NCBI RefSeq assembly: GCF_020554865.1
Contig: NZ_JAJCIC010000023.1
Coordinates: forward strand, 1-64,000
Length of the DNA stretch: 64,000 nt
Source: Lacrimispora sp. 210928-DFI.3.58
GTDB taxonomy: Bacteria > Bacillota > Clostridia > Lachnospirales > Lachnospiraceae
Direction: 5' to 3'
A model generated the notes under the pieces. That model did not search any database. It worked only from the letters and a program-made list of their open reading frames with translations, and was not told the DNA's origin. The translations under genes were made by a program, and so were the position numbers. Shown here one piece after another: positions 1 through 7,052 of this stretch. The stretch's first letter is position 1. Every line of letters starts with the position of its first letter.

Positions 1-13
1 GCGATAAATGTAG

Positions 14-76
14 AAAAGTCCGAGCTCTCGCTCGGGACTTTGTCTACAGTCTGACGACGGCTTATTAACCGTCGTC
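14..76. other. Two consecutive hairpins at the window edge
   Basis: The first has AAAGTCCGAG facing CTCGGGACTTT (about 14-41). The second has GACGACGG facing CCGTCGTC (about 53-76). Neither has a clear T-run. They could be the 3' end of a transcript outside the window or part of a recombination site. Nothing else is visible up to 216. Confidence 0.4.
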
Positions 77-216
77 TAAGTATTTTATTGCACATAAAAA
101 CGATACTTCGGATAACGGTTTTTTTCTTTACCGCTATGCAGTATTGCTTCCTGTATTGACCTTATAGGATTTTCACCAAATCTCTTAAAATCGTTATTGA
201 CAGAATACGTGTTATT

Positions 217-609
217 TTATGAGAAATAGCGTTCTTTGTTTTCGCTGGGTGTTAAAAAATCTAACTGCTTTTCCTTTATTCCCAAACTTTTCCCATAATT
301 ATAAGCTGCTTCCCATGTTGATTTATCAGCAGTTGCATGAAATATTTTATTTCTATAAACAACAATCAACTCATTCTCACAATAAAAGTGAAAATAAAAC
401 TCCTGTTTTACAAATCCAATATGGTCTACCATATTTTTTTGCAAACAATTAATTACGGTATTTATTTTGTCTTCACTTACTTGAATTTCATAAATCATAA
501 TCAAGCCTAACCAGATACTTTTTTTGTTTGTTATCGTCAAGTTGTTAAATATAGTTTTATCCTTTTGGCTTTTATCAATAATATAGCCTATATACACCTT
601 ATTCTTCAT
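217..609 (-). CDS. Hypothetical protein, 130 aa, companion of the upstream HTH regulator
   Basis: No family recognised. The start at 609 (MKNKVYIG) is chosen because a GGAGG lies just before it; the longer frame would begin at a TTG overlapping that site. The C-terminal part (VYRNKIFH, then GKSLGIKEKQLDF) matches the end of the neighbouring HTH protein (VFRNKILK, then [13 protein letters not shown]). The two therefore share a domain of roughly 60-80 residues. Only 26 nt separate it from the upstream regulator on the same strand, so they probably form one operon. Base composition is AT-rich compared with the mobilizable element that follows. Function unknown; a ligand- or partner-sensing domain is a guess. 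Confidence 0.7.
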   Translation of the reverse strand: MKNKVYIGYIIDKSQKDKTIFNNLTITNKKSIWLGLIMIYEIQVSEDKINTVINCLQKNMVDHIGFVKQEFYFHFYCENELIVVYRNKIFHATADKSTWEAAYNYGKSLGIKEKQLDFLTPSENKERYFS

Positions 610-635
610 TAGAACCTCCAATTAGTAATTCTATA

Positions 636-1253
636 TCATTCTTGCCAGTGCATTTGTTCATCTGGGATTCCTAATTTGCGACACTCATCACAAACAATTG
701 ATTTCTCTTTAGCATTTCCAATTTCATATTTTAGTATTTTGTTTCTAAATACAATGAATTTAATATTTTCCTGTTTAAAATCAACAAACCAATTTCCTCC
801 ACGATTTTCGTCTGAAATCATTACTTTTGAAACTAATTCAGGGAAATCAGGTTGAGCGGAAGTAAAAAATATAACTGTCCAATATTTCGGTTTTCCACCA
901 GTATTCCATAACTCAACTTTGTGTACATAAATATAATCTAATATATTCTCATCCTCAATGCTCTCTTTAATTAACGCACCCTCAAATAAAGCCGATTTTT
1001 TCTTTTTGATTGCATTATTCCCACAGGAAGACACTTCCTTAATCCCCTCAACTGAAAGAGAATCTTTCAGTAAAACATCAACAGTAACTTTGAATGTATT
1101 GCTTAAAATAATTAATTTTTCAGTTTCTGGAAGTGCAATATCGGCTTCCCATTTAGATATTGATTGTCTGCTAACATTGCAGATTTCCGCTAATTCCTCT
1201 TGCGAATATCCATCTCGTTTACGTAGTATCTGTATTTTTTCTGATAGTTTCAT
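636..1253 (-). CDS. XRE-family HTH transcriptional regulator with a C-terminal sensor-like domain, 205 aa
   Basis: Residues about 1-65 form a Cro/CI-type helix-turn-helix ([20 protein letters not shown], then [11 protein letters not shown]), as in many Clostridial repressors. The region after residue 100 is not a known DNA-binding domain. It resembles the small protein encoded immediately downstream, ending in VFRNKILK and a CRKLG motif. GAGGAAGTG precedes the ATG at 1253. It probably binds DNA near its own promoter; its target is not evident from the sequence. Confidence 0.8.
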   Translation of the reverse strand: MKLSEKIQILRKRDGYSQEELAEICNVSRQSISKWEADIALPETEKLIILSNTFKVTVDVLLKDSLSVEGIKEVSSCGNNAIKKKKSALFEGALIKESIEDENILDYIYVHKVELWNTGGKPKYWTVIFFTSAQPDFPELVSKVMISDENRGGNWFVDFKQENIKFIVFRNKILKYEIGNAKEKSIVCDECRKLGIPDEQMHWQE

Positions 1254-1454
1254 TTAGTTCACTTCCTCTCTTGTTAAATAATTATAACAAGCTTGATTTA
1301 CAAACACTATCAACTTTTCAGTTCTTTTTCGCAACCTCAAGGTGCATTATGAATGTTATGTGACATTTTGCAAATTTATCACATATACTTCCATGTTGGT
1401 TAAAGCCTTAGAACATCAGGGTTTCGGGAATATAGATTACTGTTTCCTATTGTA

Positions 1455-1695
1455 TTTGTGCCCCCCTGTTAGATACTAGGGGCAAAGCAGTCGTGGCTAA
1501 TGCCACTCCTGCAAGGCTAGGACAGACAGACACCTTGCACTCCGTACGGTGTCTGCCTGTTCTGCCTTTCAGACTACTTCTTTTTCTGCTGACAGAAGTA
1601 TACTTATCAGTTCATGCTTTATCAAGAGTGCAGGCATTGCTCCGCAACAGGTTCTTGACAAATCCTGCTCTGATAAGTATATAGTAATCAAGCAG
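1455..1695. ncRNA. Candidate structured noncoding region left of the mobilization genes
   Basis: The 750-base gap between 1254 and 2006 has no credible gene. It carries a run of inverted repeats: GCCCC/GGGGC at about 1460-1484, ACAGACAGACACC facing GGTGTCTGCCTGT at about 1513-1562, and TATACTTATCAG near 1608 facing CTGATAAGTATA near 1670, which would close a long-range stem. This nested pattern fits a folded RNA or a plasmid-type control or origin region. No family is recognised. Confidence 0.35.
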
Positions 1696-1888
1696 AAATG
1701 AATTAGTATGCTGTTTTACAGCAATAGAAAAGCACACCCGTTTTCAATATCAGATGTGCCTATCTACAATTCCATATTAATTTTACTACAAGCCTTACCC
1801 GTAACTGTCTATAAGTCTTTATTTTTCAGTATTTCTTCAACAATCCTTATGACAACCTACATTTACAAGGCTTTTGGGGGCCGCTTTT

Positions 1889-1921
1889 GGGGCAGGCCGT
1901 ATGTTTCTACGGCCTGCCCCT
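1889..1921 (+). terminator. Strong hairpin, possible terminator or protein-binding site
   Basis: GGGGCAGGCCGTA faces TACGGCCTGCCCC, a 13-bp perfect stem with a short loop, followed by TGTTTGG. It sits between the noncoding tract and the first mobilization-region gene. The T-run is weak, so termination is only one possibility. Confidence 0.45.
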
Positions 1922-1956
1922 GTTTGGCCCGGATGCTGTCAACATTTTAGCGCGGG

Positions 1957-1981
1957 ACTTCTGGACGCTTTGTCCAGAAGT
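1957..1981. repeat. Dispersed 25-bp palindrome, copy 1
   Basis: ACTTCTGGAC faces GTCCAGAAGT across a 5-base centre (GCTTT). It lies just upstream of the first gene of the mobilizable element. Six related copies follow through the element. Confidence 0.85.
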
Positions 1982-2006
1982 TGCCCGATCCAGGAAAGGA
2001 GGTACA

Positions 2007-2606
2007 ATGGACAAAAATCAAGGCTATTCCATTCTGAAAGCTGTTATGCTGGAAAATGGCCGGGGCTTTGCCCTGGGGCATCATCCCACGGCCCCATCCC
2101 CCTATGTAACGTGGGCCTGCTACGATGACGAAAAGGGCCAACGGCAATATGAATGGGGGCACTATGGCAACGATCTGAACGCTATGGAAAAGGACTTTGC
2201 AGACCGGGTGCAGGACTACCAGCGGCTTTACAAGGTCAAGGTCGTACAGGTCGAGGCTCCCGGCCTTTACAAGTATTATTCCACCCAGCGCCTGGTGGAC
2301 ATCGGGACATTCCCTAAACCGCCCCACAATGCCCCGGATGAAATTGTCAACTACGATCAGCGCGTCCCGGTAGAGGGCGGCGCGTTCCTGGCCTGGGGCC
2401 ATCTGACCTACACCAAACCGCTGACAGAAAAGCAAGCGGCGGACTATGAGCTCCGTCCCGCCCCAGTTATTTCCGAGCTGCGCCGGGAAAGGGGCGGCAG
2501 GCCCCGCCCGATTGCCGAACAACTGAAAGCAGCCCAACGGGAAGCCCAGGAGCAGCGGGCCCCGGACGCACCCAAAAAGAAAGCCCCTGACCGGGGCGAC
2601 AGATAG
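2007..2606 (+). CDS. Conserved hypothetical protein of mobilizable elements, 199 aa
   Basis: The start at 2007 (MDKNQGYSI) follows AAAGGAGG with good spacing; the frame is open further upstream through the palindrome but without a ribosome site. The sequence (ENGRGFALG, PYVTW, EWGHYG) looks like a protein commonly found next to MobC in Clostridial mobilizable elements. No catalytic motif is visible. The last 40 residues are Pro-, Lys- and Arg-rich and look disordered. It is followed 10 nt later by a 54-aa gene and then mobC, so all three are probably co-transcribed. A role in DNA processing or copy control is only inferred from position. Confidence 0.75.
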   Translation: MDKNQGYSILKAVMLENGRGFALGHHPTAPSPYVTWACYDDEKGQRQYEWGHYGNDLNAMEKDFADRVQDYQRLYKVKVVQVEAPGLYKYYSTQRLVDIGTFPKPPHNAPDEIVNYDQRVPVEGGAFLAWGHLTYTKPLTEKQAADYELRPAPVISELRRERGGRPRPIAEQLKAAQREAQEQRAPDAPKKKAPDRGDR

Positions 2607-2616
2607 GAGGACGATT

Positions 2617-2781
2617 ATGGACAAGAAGCATGAACAGGATTTTGCTGATCTGGAAGTGAAGCGGCTTTGCGGGGTGTTTGGTACGCCGATCCCCGCGCTG
2701 CCCCCGGAGCGTGACAAGGCGCTGGACAAGGTAAAGGAGCCGCCCCGCACCAGCCGGAGCCTGGATCGGGAGGAGCGGTGA
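2617..2781 (+). CDS. Small hypothetical protein, 54 aa, translationally coupled to mobC
   Basis: A short ORF starting at ATG 2617 behind AGGAGG. The product (MDKKHEQDFADL, ending SLDREER) is charged and has no recognisable domain. Its stop codon overlaps the GTG start of mobC in the four bases GTGA at 2778-2781, which implies translational coupling. It begins with MDK like the gene upstream of it. It may be an accessory relaxosome peptide; there is no direct evidence. Confidence 0.65.
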   Translation: MDKKHEQDFADLEVKRLCGVFGTPIPALPPERDKALDKVKEPPRTSRSLDREER

Positions 2782-3125
2782 CAAAGAAACGCCGCCGCCC
2801 CATCCATCTTCATGTGATGGTGTCCGAGGAGGAGCTGGCGCTGATCCAGGAGCGCATGGCCGAGGCGGGTATCCGCAATATGGGGGCCTATATGCGGAAA
2901 ATGGCCCTCAATGGCTATGTGCTCCATGTTGACCTGTCACCCGTCCAGGAGCTTGTGTCGCTCCAGCGTCGGTGCTCCAACAACTTAAACCAGGTGGCGA
3001 TCCAGGCGAACACCTACGGCGGTATTTACCCGGAGGAGATCAAGACGTTGCAGCGGGACTATGAAAAGCTGTGGCGGCCCCTGTCCGATCTTCTGGAAAA
3101 GCTTTCCGCCATTGTGCGGCTCTGA
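2778..3125 (+). CDS. mobC: MobC-family relaxosome accessory protein, 115 aa
   Basis: MobC proteins bind near oriT and help the relaxase open the DNA for mobilization. Family marks are a basic N-terminus (TKKRRRPIHLHVMVS) resembling a ribbon-helix-helix start, the stretch IRNMGAYMRKMALNGY, and the diagnostic NLNQVAIQAN at about residues 71-80. The start is GTG at 2778, overlapping the stop of the 54-aa gene. Length is usual for the family. The relaxase gene follows 0.5 kb downstream on the same strand. Confidence in the family is high; the exact DNA target is not known. Confidence 0.88.
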   Translation: MTKKRRRPIHLHVMVSEEELALIQERMAEAGIRNMGAYMRKMALNGYVLHVDLSPVQELVSLQRRCSNNLNQVAIQANTYGGIYPEEIKTLQRDYEKLWRPLSDLLEKLSAIVRL

Positions 3126-3128
3126 CCT

Positions 3129-3159
3129 GCCGGGGAGCGGCCCTGCGCCGTTCCCCGGC
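3129..3159 (+). terminator. Perfect hairpin just after mobC
   Basis: GCCGGGGAGCGGC faces GCCGTTCCCCGGC around a CCTGC loop, starting within 5 bases of the mobC stop. There is no T-run behind it. It could attenuate transcription or be part of the transfer-origin structure. Confidence 0.45.
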
Positions 3160-3166
3160 TATCTCG

Positions 3167-3191
3167 ACTTCTGGACACTTTGTCCAGAGGT
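3167..3191. repeat. Dispersed 25-bp palindrome, copy 2
   Basis: ACTTCTGGAC, centre ACTTT, then GTCCAGAGGT. One arm carries AGAGGT where copy 1 has AGAAGT. It lies between mobC and the next promoter. Confidence 0.85.
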
Positions 3192-3210
3192 GGGGATAGC
3201 CGAGGCATCC

Positions 3211-3239
3211 TTGTTGGCCCCCTCCCGCAGAGTTATAAT
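3211..3239 (+). promoter_or_regulatory. Promoter of the CD1845-like gene
   Basis: TTGTTG and TATAAT are separated by 17 bases. The motif ATCCTTGTTG is shared with the promoter of the serine recombinase at 9533, suggesting the two are regulated alike. Confidence 0.65.
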
Positions 3240-3284
3240 ATACATATAGAGGCAAATATCAAACTTTTGTAGGAGGTATGAACC

Positions 3285-3575
3285 ATGCGGACGATCTTAA
3301 AAATTATTGCGGCTCCCTTTATTCTGGCCCTGATCCTCGCCGTGGCGGTGCTCTCGTTCCTGTCCTGCGTGGCTGGTGCTGTGTGCGTTGTGGCGTGTGT
3401 GGGCCTGTCCCTGCTGGCGATCCTCTGCCTGCTGGCCGGGCAGACAGTAGGCTGCATCGCCATGTTTGTGCTGGCGTTCCTGGTTTCCCCCTTTGGGCTC
3501 CCAGCCCTGGGCGGCTGGCTGGTGGAGCGCCTGCATGGGGTAAAGTATGCGGCGATGGACTTTATGGCAAGCTGA
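3285..3575 (+). CDS. CD1845-like small membrane protein, 96 aa
   Basis: The protein is almost entirely hydrophobic, with two or three membrane segments between about residues 5 and 75 and a short soluble C-terminus (LVERLHGVKYAAMDFMAS). It resembles the small membrane proteins named after C. difficile CD1845 that lie between mobC and the relaxase in Clostridial mobilizable elements. GTAGGAGGT precedes the ATG and a good promoter lies 50 nt upstream. The function in this family is not established; it may support transfer at the membrane. A dispersed palindrome begins two bases after the stop codon. Confidence 0.75.
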   Translation: MRTILKIIAAPFILALILAVAVLSFLSCVAGAVCVVACVGLSLLAILCLLAGQTVGCIAMFVLAFLVSPFGLPALGGWLVERLHGVKYAAMDFMAS

Positions 3576-3576
3576 T

Positions 3577-3601
3577 ACTTCTGGACACTTTGTCCAGAGG
3601 T
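3577..3601. repeat. Dispersed 25-bp palindrome, copy 3
   Basis: ACTTCTGGAC, centre ACTTT, GTCCAGAGGT. It begins two bases after the stop codon of the membrane-protein gene and directly precedes an intrinsic terminator. Confidence 0.85.
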
Positions 3602-3603
3602 TC

Positions 3604-3639
3604 CGGGCGGCGGGTGGAACAGACCGCCGCCCGTTTTTT
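3604..3639 (+). terminator. Intrinsic terminator in front of the relaxase gene
   Basis: CGGGCGGCGG faces CCGCCGCCCG, followed by TTTTTT. It ends transcription from the membrane-protein gene or attenuates read-through into the relaxase gene, whose ribosome site starts about 10 bases later. Confidence 0.85.
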
Positions 3640-3662
3640 CTGCTGGGAAAGGAGGTGCGGCT

Positions 3663-5069
3663 ATCGCTACAACCTACATCCGGCCCTACAAGGTAGCGGC
3701 TGGGAAAACGGCCATCCAGACAATGGAGGAGCGGTTTGCCTATGGGCTCAATCCGAAAAAGCTGGGGGCTGTGTCTGCCTATCTCTGTGATCCTGCATCC
3801 GCCCCCGCTGAGTTCCTGCTGCTGAAAAGCCAGTACCAGGCGGAAACGGGCCGGGCCGTGGAGCGCGGGGCCCTGTTCTTTCAGATCCGGCAGGCGTTCC
3901 CGCCCGGCGAGGTCACGCCGGAGGTGGCAAACAAAATCGGCTATGAAACGGCCATGCGCTGGACAAAGGGCAAGTATCAGTTCTTTGTCTGTACCCACAT
4001 TGACAAGGGCCACATTCACAATCACATTTATTACAACTCCACCGCCCAGGACTGTTCCCGGAAATTCCATAACTTCATCGGCTCCAGCTTTGCGGTGCGG
4101 CGGCTCTCTGACCGGGTGTGCATTGAGCACGAGCTGTCTGTCATTCAAAATCCGAAGCAGCACAGTAAGGGCCGCTTTCTTCACTATGGACAATGGATCG
4201 GGGAAAAGCCCCCCTCAGCCCAGCAGCGGGTACGGCTGGGGATCGTGGAGGCCCTGGGGAAAAAGCCCGCCGACTTCCCGGCGTTCCTGCGGCTCATGGA
4301 GGAGTCCGGCTTTCAAGTGAAGCATGGACGGGGCGGCACGATCTCGTTCCTGGCCCCTGGGCAGGATAAGTACACCCGCCTGCGGGCATCCACCCTGGGC
4401 CCCGGTTTCGATCCCGATGACATCCGGGCGGCGATTGCCGGGGAGCGGCCCATCCCGGAGCTTCCCCAGGACAGCCCGGCCCCGGCCCGGCGCGTCAATC
4501 TGATCATCGACATTCAAGAGCGCATGGCCCAGGGCAAGGGCCCGGCCTATGAGCGGTGGGCCAAAGTCTATAACATAAAGCAGATGGCCGCCGCGCTCCT
4601 GTATCTCCGGGAACACGATCTTATGGACTATGCGGCGCTGGCATCCAGCACGGAGGCGGCGGTGGATCTGGCTCACAAGCTGGCCGGGGAGCTGCGGGAC
4701 ACGGAGGCCGCCCTTGCCAAAACCTCCGAGCTCATGGGCGCGGTGGTGCAGTACGCAAAGACGCGGCCCGTGTTTGACGGCTACAAGGCTGCCCGGTATA
4801 GCAGAAAATATCTGGCCCAGCACGAGGCGGAGCTGGCAGACTACCGGGCGGCAAAGGCAGCTATGAGTGAGCTTTTGGGCGGGGCAAAGCTCCCCAAAAT
4901 GGACACGCTGAAAAAGCAGCACCGGGAGCTCTCCGAAAAGAAAAAGGCCCTCTATGCGGAATACCGCAAGGCCCAGGCGGATATGCGGCAGGCCGTGGCA
5001 GTCAAGGCGAATATCGATCACCTGCTCGGCCACGCGGACGAGCAAAAAAATAAGGCCCAGGAGCGTTAG
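3663..5069 (+). CDS. Relaxase/mobilization nuclease, about 468 aa, with an apparent ATC start codon
   Basis: The enzyme would nick the transfer origin and carry the strand during mobilization. A metal-binding three-His motif is visible (THIDKGHIHNH, about residues 111-121 counted from 3663), and a candidate catalytic Tyr lies in RFAYGLNP (about residue 27). The C-terminal half is rich in Ala, Glu and Lys with coiled-coil character. The reading frame continues upstream of the first ATG (3723) and encodes the family-typical N-terminus ATTYIRPYK. It reaches an ideal AAAGGAGG, but the codon at the expected start is ATC. Either ATC is used, translation begins at 3723 with a shortened N-terminus, or the start was lost by mutation. 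No other in-frame ATG, GTG or TTG follows the ribosome site closely. Confidence 0.85.
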   Translation: MATTYIRPYKVAAGKTAIQTMEERFAYGLNPKKLGAVSAYLCDPASAPAEFLLLKSQYQAETGRAVERGALFFQIRQAFPPGEVTPEVANKIGYETAMRWTKGKYQFFVCTHIDKGHIHNHIYYNSTAQDCSRKFHNFIGSSFAVRRLSDRVCIEHELSVIQNPKQHSKGRFLHYGQWIGEKPPSAQQRVRLGIVEALGKKPADFPAFLRLMEESGFQVKHGRGGTISFLAPGQDKYTRLRASTLGPGFDPDDIRAAIAGERPIPELPQDSPAPARRVNLIIDIQERMAQGKGPAYERWAKVYNIKQMAAALLYLREHDLMDYAALASSTEAAVDLAHKLAGELRDTEAALAKTSELMGAVVQYAKTRPVFDGYKAARYSRKYLAQHEAELADYRAAKAAMSELLGGAKLPKMDTLKKQHRELSEKKKALYAEYRKAQADMRQAVAVKANIDHLLGHADEQKNKAQER

Positions 5070-5103
5070 CTCCGGGCCGCCGACAACAGGCGCTTGCGCC
5101 GGG

Positions 5104-5128
5104 ACTTCTGGACAAAGTGTCCAGAAGT
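5104..5128. repeat. Dispersed 25-bp palindrome, copy 4 (inverted centre)
   Basis: ACTTCTGGAC, centre AAAGT, GTCCAGAAGT: a perfect palindrome with the centre in the opposite orientation to copies 1-3. It lies just after the relaxase stop. Confidence 0.85.
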
Positions 5129-5155
5129 TCAGCGGGTTTGGGGAGCTCCCCAACA

Positions 5156-5245
5156 AGCATTTTCACGGGCCTGCGGCCTGTGAAAATTTCGGAGTGTGGC
5201 CACACCCGAATTGCTTGCCAAAACGCGCACCCCCGCAACATGGCA
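5156..5245. other. Hairpin cluster, candidate transfer origin
   Basis: ATTTTCACGGGCC faces GGCCTGTGAAAAT (5158-5186), followed by GTGTGGCCACAC and then an unpaired stretch beginning CGAATTGCTTGCC. Inverted repeats next to an asymmetric, single-strand-prone sequence beside a relaxase gene are typical of oriT regions. No nic consensus is recognised with certainty. Confidence 0.35.
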
Positions 5246-5271
5246 TGAAAAAACGGAGGCGCGTGCTTCTC

Positions 5272-5634
5272 TTACGCATCCCCCGTTTCACGGGCTTTTT
5301 GCAGTCCCTCTGCTGTGTATTTCATTACGGTTAGCTCTTTTTCGTCCATTGAATTGAGCATGACATCTATCTGTTTCCGGCAGGTGCTCTCTCCGTTGAG
5401 CTTGTCCGGGAAAAAGAATTGATCCACGGAAATTTCCAGCAGGGTGACAAGCTGGTAAAAAACATTGAGGCTTGGTTTCTGGCCCCGGTTCTCCATATAC
5501 ATGATGGAGCGCGGGGTGCGATCCACAAGCTGGGCCAGGTATTCCTGCGTCCAGCCCTTTTCCTCCCGTTTGCGTTTGATCTCACGGCCCAGGGCGTGAA
5601 AATCAAGATGTTTGTCGTATTGGTACATTCTCAT
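5272..5634 (-). CDS. XRE-family HTH repressor, 120 aa
   Basis: A Cro/CI-type HTH occupies about residues 12-70 (LGREIKRKREEKGWTQEYL, then DRTPRSIMYMENRGQKPSLN). The rest is a short helical tail (MDEKELTVMKYTAEGLQKA), probably for dimerisation. Its gene faces the mobilization genes and is divergent from the GntR/ABC operon; the 180-base spacer between them is AT-rich and holds the promoters. It is a likely repressor of the element's mobilization or cargo genes. The target is inferred from position only. Confidence 0.8.
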   Translation of the reverse strand: MRMYQYDKHLDFHALGREIKRKREEKGWTQEYLAQLVDRTPRSIMYMENRGQKPSLNVFYQLVTLLEISVDQFFFPDKLNGESTCRKQIDVMLNSMDEKELTVMKYTAEGLQKARETGDA

Positions 5635-5743
5635 ATCACCCTATATTATTCTACATTTCGGGTTTGAATATGAGAACGAAACACAGTTTTATATTATGTA
5701 GTTTTTTATTTCATGTATATTAGATTTCTCAAAGTGAACAACC

Positions 5744-5772
5744 TTGACTTTATTGTGATGATAGTGTATAGT
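5744..5772 (+). promoter_or_regulatory. Promoter of the GntR-ABC operon
   Basis: TTGACT and TATAGT with a 17-base spacer. The -10 lies within a repeated GTGTATAGTGTGTATTG tract that may be the operator of the GntR protein. Confidence 0.65.
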
Positions 5773-5815
5773 GTGTATTGTGGAACAGCACACCGGAACA
5801 GGAGGTGATAGTCCT

Positions 5816-6190
5816 GTGAAGATCGTTATCTCAAATACTTCTGATACGCCCCTATACCAGCAAATCAAGGATCAGATTAAAGATGCTATTTTGAAAGAGG
5901 AACTGGTGGAAGGTGATCCCCTTCCATCCATCCGCACCTTTGCGAATGACCTGTCTGTAAGTGTTCTGACAATACGGCGGGTTTATGAAGAACTGGAGCA
6001 GGAGGGATTTGTAACCAGCCAAGTTGGTATAGGAACATTCATATCAACGAGCAATCTTGAATTGTTGCGGGATTCTAAACGCAGACTTGTTGAACAGAAG
6101 ATGCAGGATATGATTCAAACAGCAAAATCACTTAAAATCACAAAAGAAGAACTGAACATGATGATGGATATTTTGTATGAGGAGGTCTAA
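5816..6190 (+). CDS. GntR-family (YtrA-like) transcriptional regulator, 124 aa
   Basis: A winged HTH of the GntR type occupies about residues 10-75 (TPLYQQIKDQIKDAI, DPLPSIRTFANDL, RRVYEELEQEGF, GIGTFIS). The C-terminal dimerisation part is short, as in the YtrA subgroup that controls adjacent ABC transporters. The GTG at 5816 is taken as start because AGGAGGTGAT lies about 10 bases before it; a longer frame would start inside the promoter. The transporter ATPase gene begins one base after its stop, so the regulator almost certainly governs this operon. Confidence 0.85.
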   Translation: MKIVISNTSDTPLYQQIKDQIKDAILKEELVEGDPLPSIRTFANDLSVSVLTIRRVYEELEQEGFVTSQVGIGTFISTSNLELLRDSKRRLVEQKMQDMIQTAKSLKITKEELNMMMDILYEEV

Positions 6191-6191
6191 T

Positions 6192-7052
6192 ATGCAACCG
6201 CTTTTAGAGGTGGAAGGTCTAAAAAAGACATATCCCGGTTTTCAGTTGAATGGGGTGTCCTTTTCGATTTATGAAGATTGTATCACAGGTTTTATCGGTG
6301 CAAACGGCGCTGGAAAAACTACTTGCATACGCTCCATTCTTCGCCTAATCTCCCATGACGCTGGCACCATAAAATTTAAGGGTAAAGACATATCGAAAGC
6401 AGAAAAATCTTTCAAAAATTCTATTGGAGTCGTCTTTGACGAAGGATTTTTCTATGATGAATTAACCTTGACCCAGATGAAGAACTTGATTGCTTCTTCC
6501 TACTCCCATTGGGACAACGGGGCATATACGCATTACTTAGATGCTTTTTCTCTTAGGCCCGATCAGACCATTTCTTCTCTCTCTCGTGGTATGAAAATGA
6601 AATTCTCATTGGCATTGGCGCTGTCCCACCATGCAGAGCTGCTGATTATGGACGAACCCACAAGTGGCCTTGACCCTCTGGTGAGAAAACAATTCATTGA
6701 AATTTTGAAAGAATTTATGGATCAGGGCGGAAAGGCCGTATTCTACTCCACACACAACACTTCCGATTTGGATAAAGCTGCGGATATGCTGGTGATGATC
6801 GACAACGGCAAAATTCTGTTTGAAGAAGATAAAGATATGCTGTTGGAAACCCATCGGCTCGTAAAAGGAAAGGGCCTGTTGCCCTCCGAAGCCAAAAAGC
6901 TGTTCTTGAAAGTGGAGCAAACAAAATACGGTTTTACGGGAGTTACCAACCAAGTGGAAGAAGCCAGGAGGATATTCCCGGACGCTGTATTTGAACGAGT
7001 GACGGTCGAGGACATCATGCTTTCCCACATGAAGGAGGGTAAACCCGTATGA
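6192..7052 (+). CDS. ABC transporter ATP-binding protein (YtrB-like), 286 aa
   Basis: This is the ATP-hydrolysing subunit of a two-gene transporter. Walker A is GANGAGKTT (residues 36-44), the signature is LSRGM, Walker B is LLIMDEPTSGLD, and an H-loop His follows in FYSTHNTSDL. The C-terminal 70 residues are a regulatory extension common in drug or peptide exporters. The start at 6192 follows GAGGAGG; an upstream ATG at 6177 lies before that site. The membrane partner overlaps its stop codon. Related GntR/ABC cassettes respond to cell-envelope-active compounds, but the substrate here is unknown. Confidence 0.9.
   Translation: MQPLLEVEGLKKTYPGFQLNGVSFSIYEDCITGFIGANGAGKTTCIRSILRLISHDAGTIKFKGKDISKAEKSFKNSIGVVFDEGFFYDELTLTQMKNLIASSYSHWDNGAYTHYLDAFSLRPDQTISSLSRGMKMKFSLALALSHHAELLIMDEPTSGLDPLVRKQFIEILKEFMDQGGKAVFYSTHNTSDLDKAADMLVMIDNGKILFEEDKDMLLETHRLVKGKGLLPSEAKKLFLKVEQTKYGFTGVTNQVEEARRIFPDAVFERVTVEDIMLSHMKEGKPV

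Noticed and set aside
1947-2927. 326-aa minus-strand ORF over the mobilization genes
   Set aside because: An artefact of high GC; the opposite-strand genes have ribosome sites and recognisable families.
4215-5156. 313-aa minus-strand ORF over the relaxase
   Set aside because: A shadow of the relaxase gene. It includes the translated palindrome, which yields the same FWTLCPEV peptide in several unrelated shadow frames.
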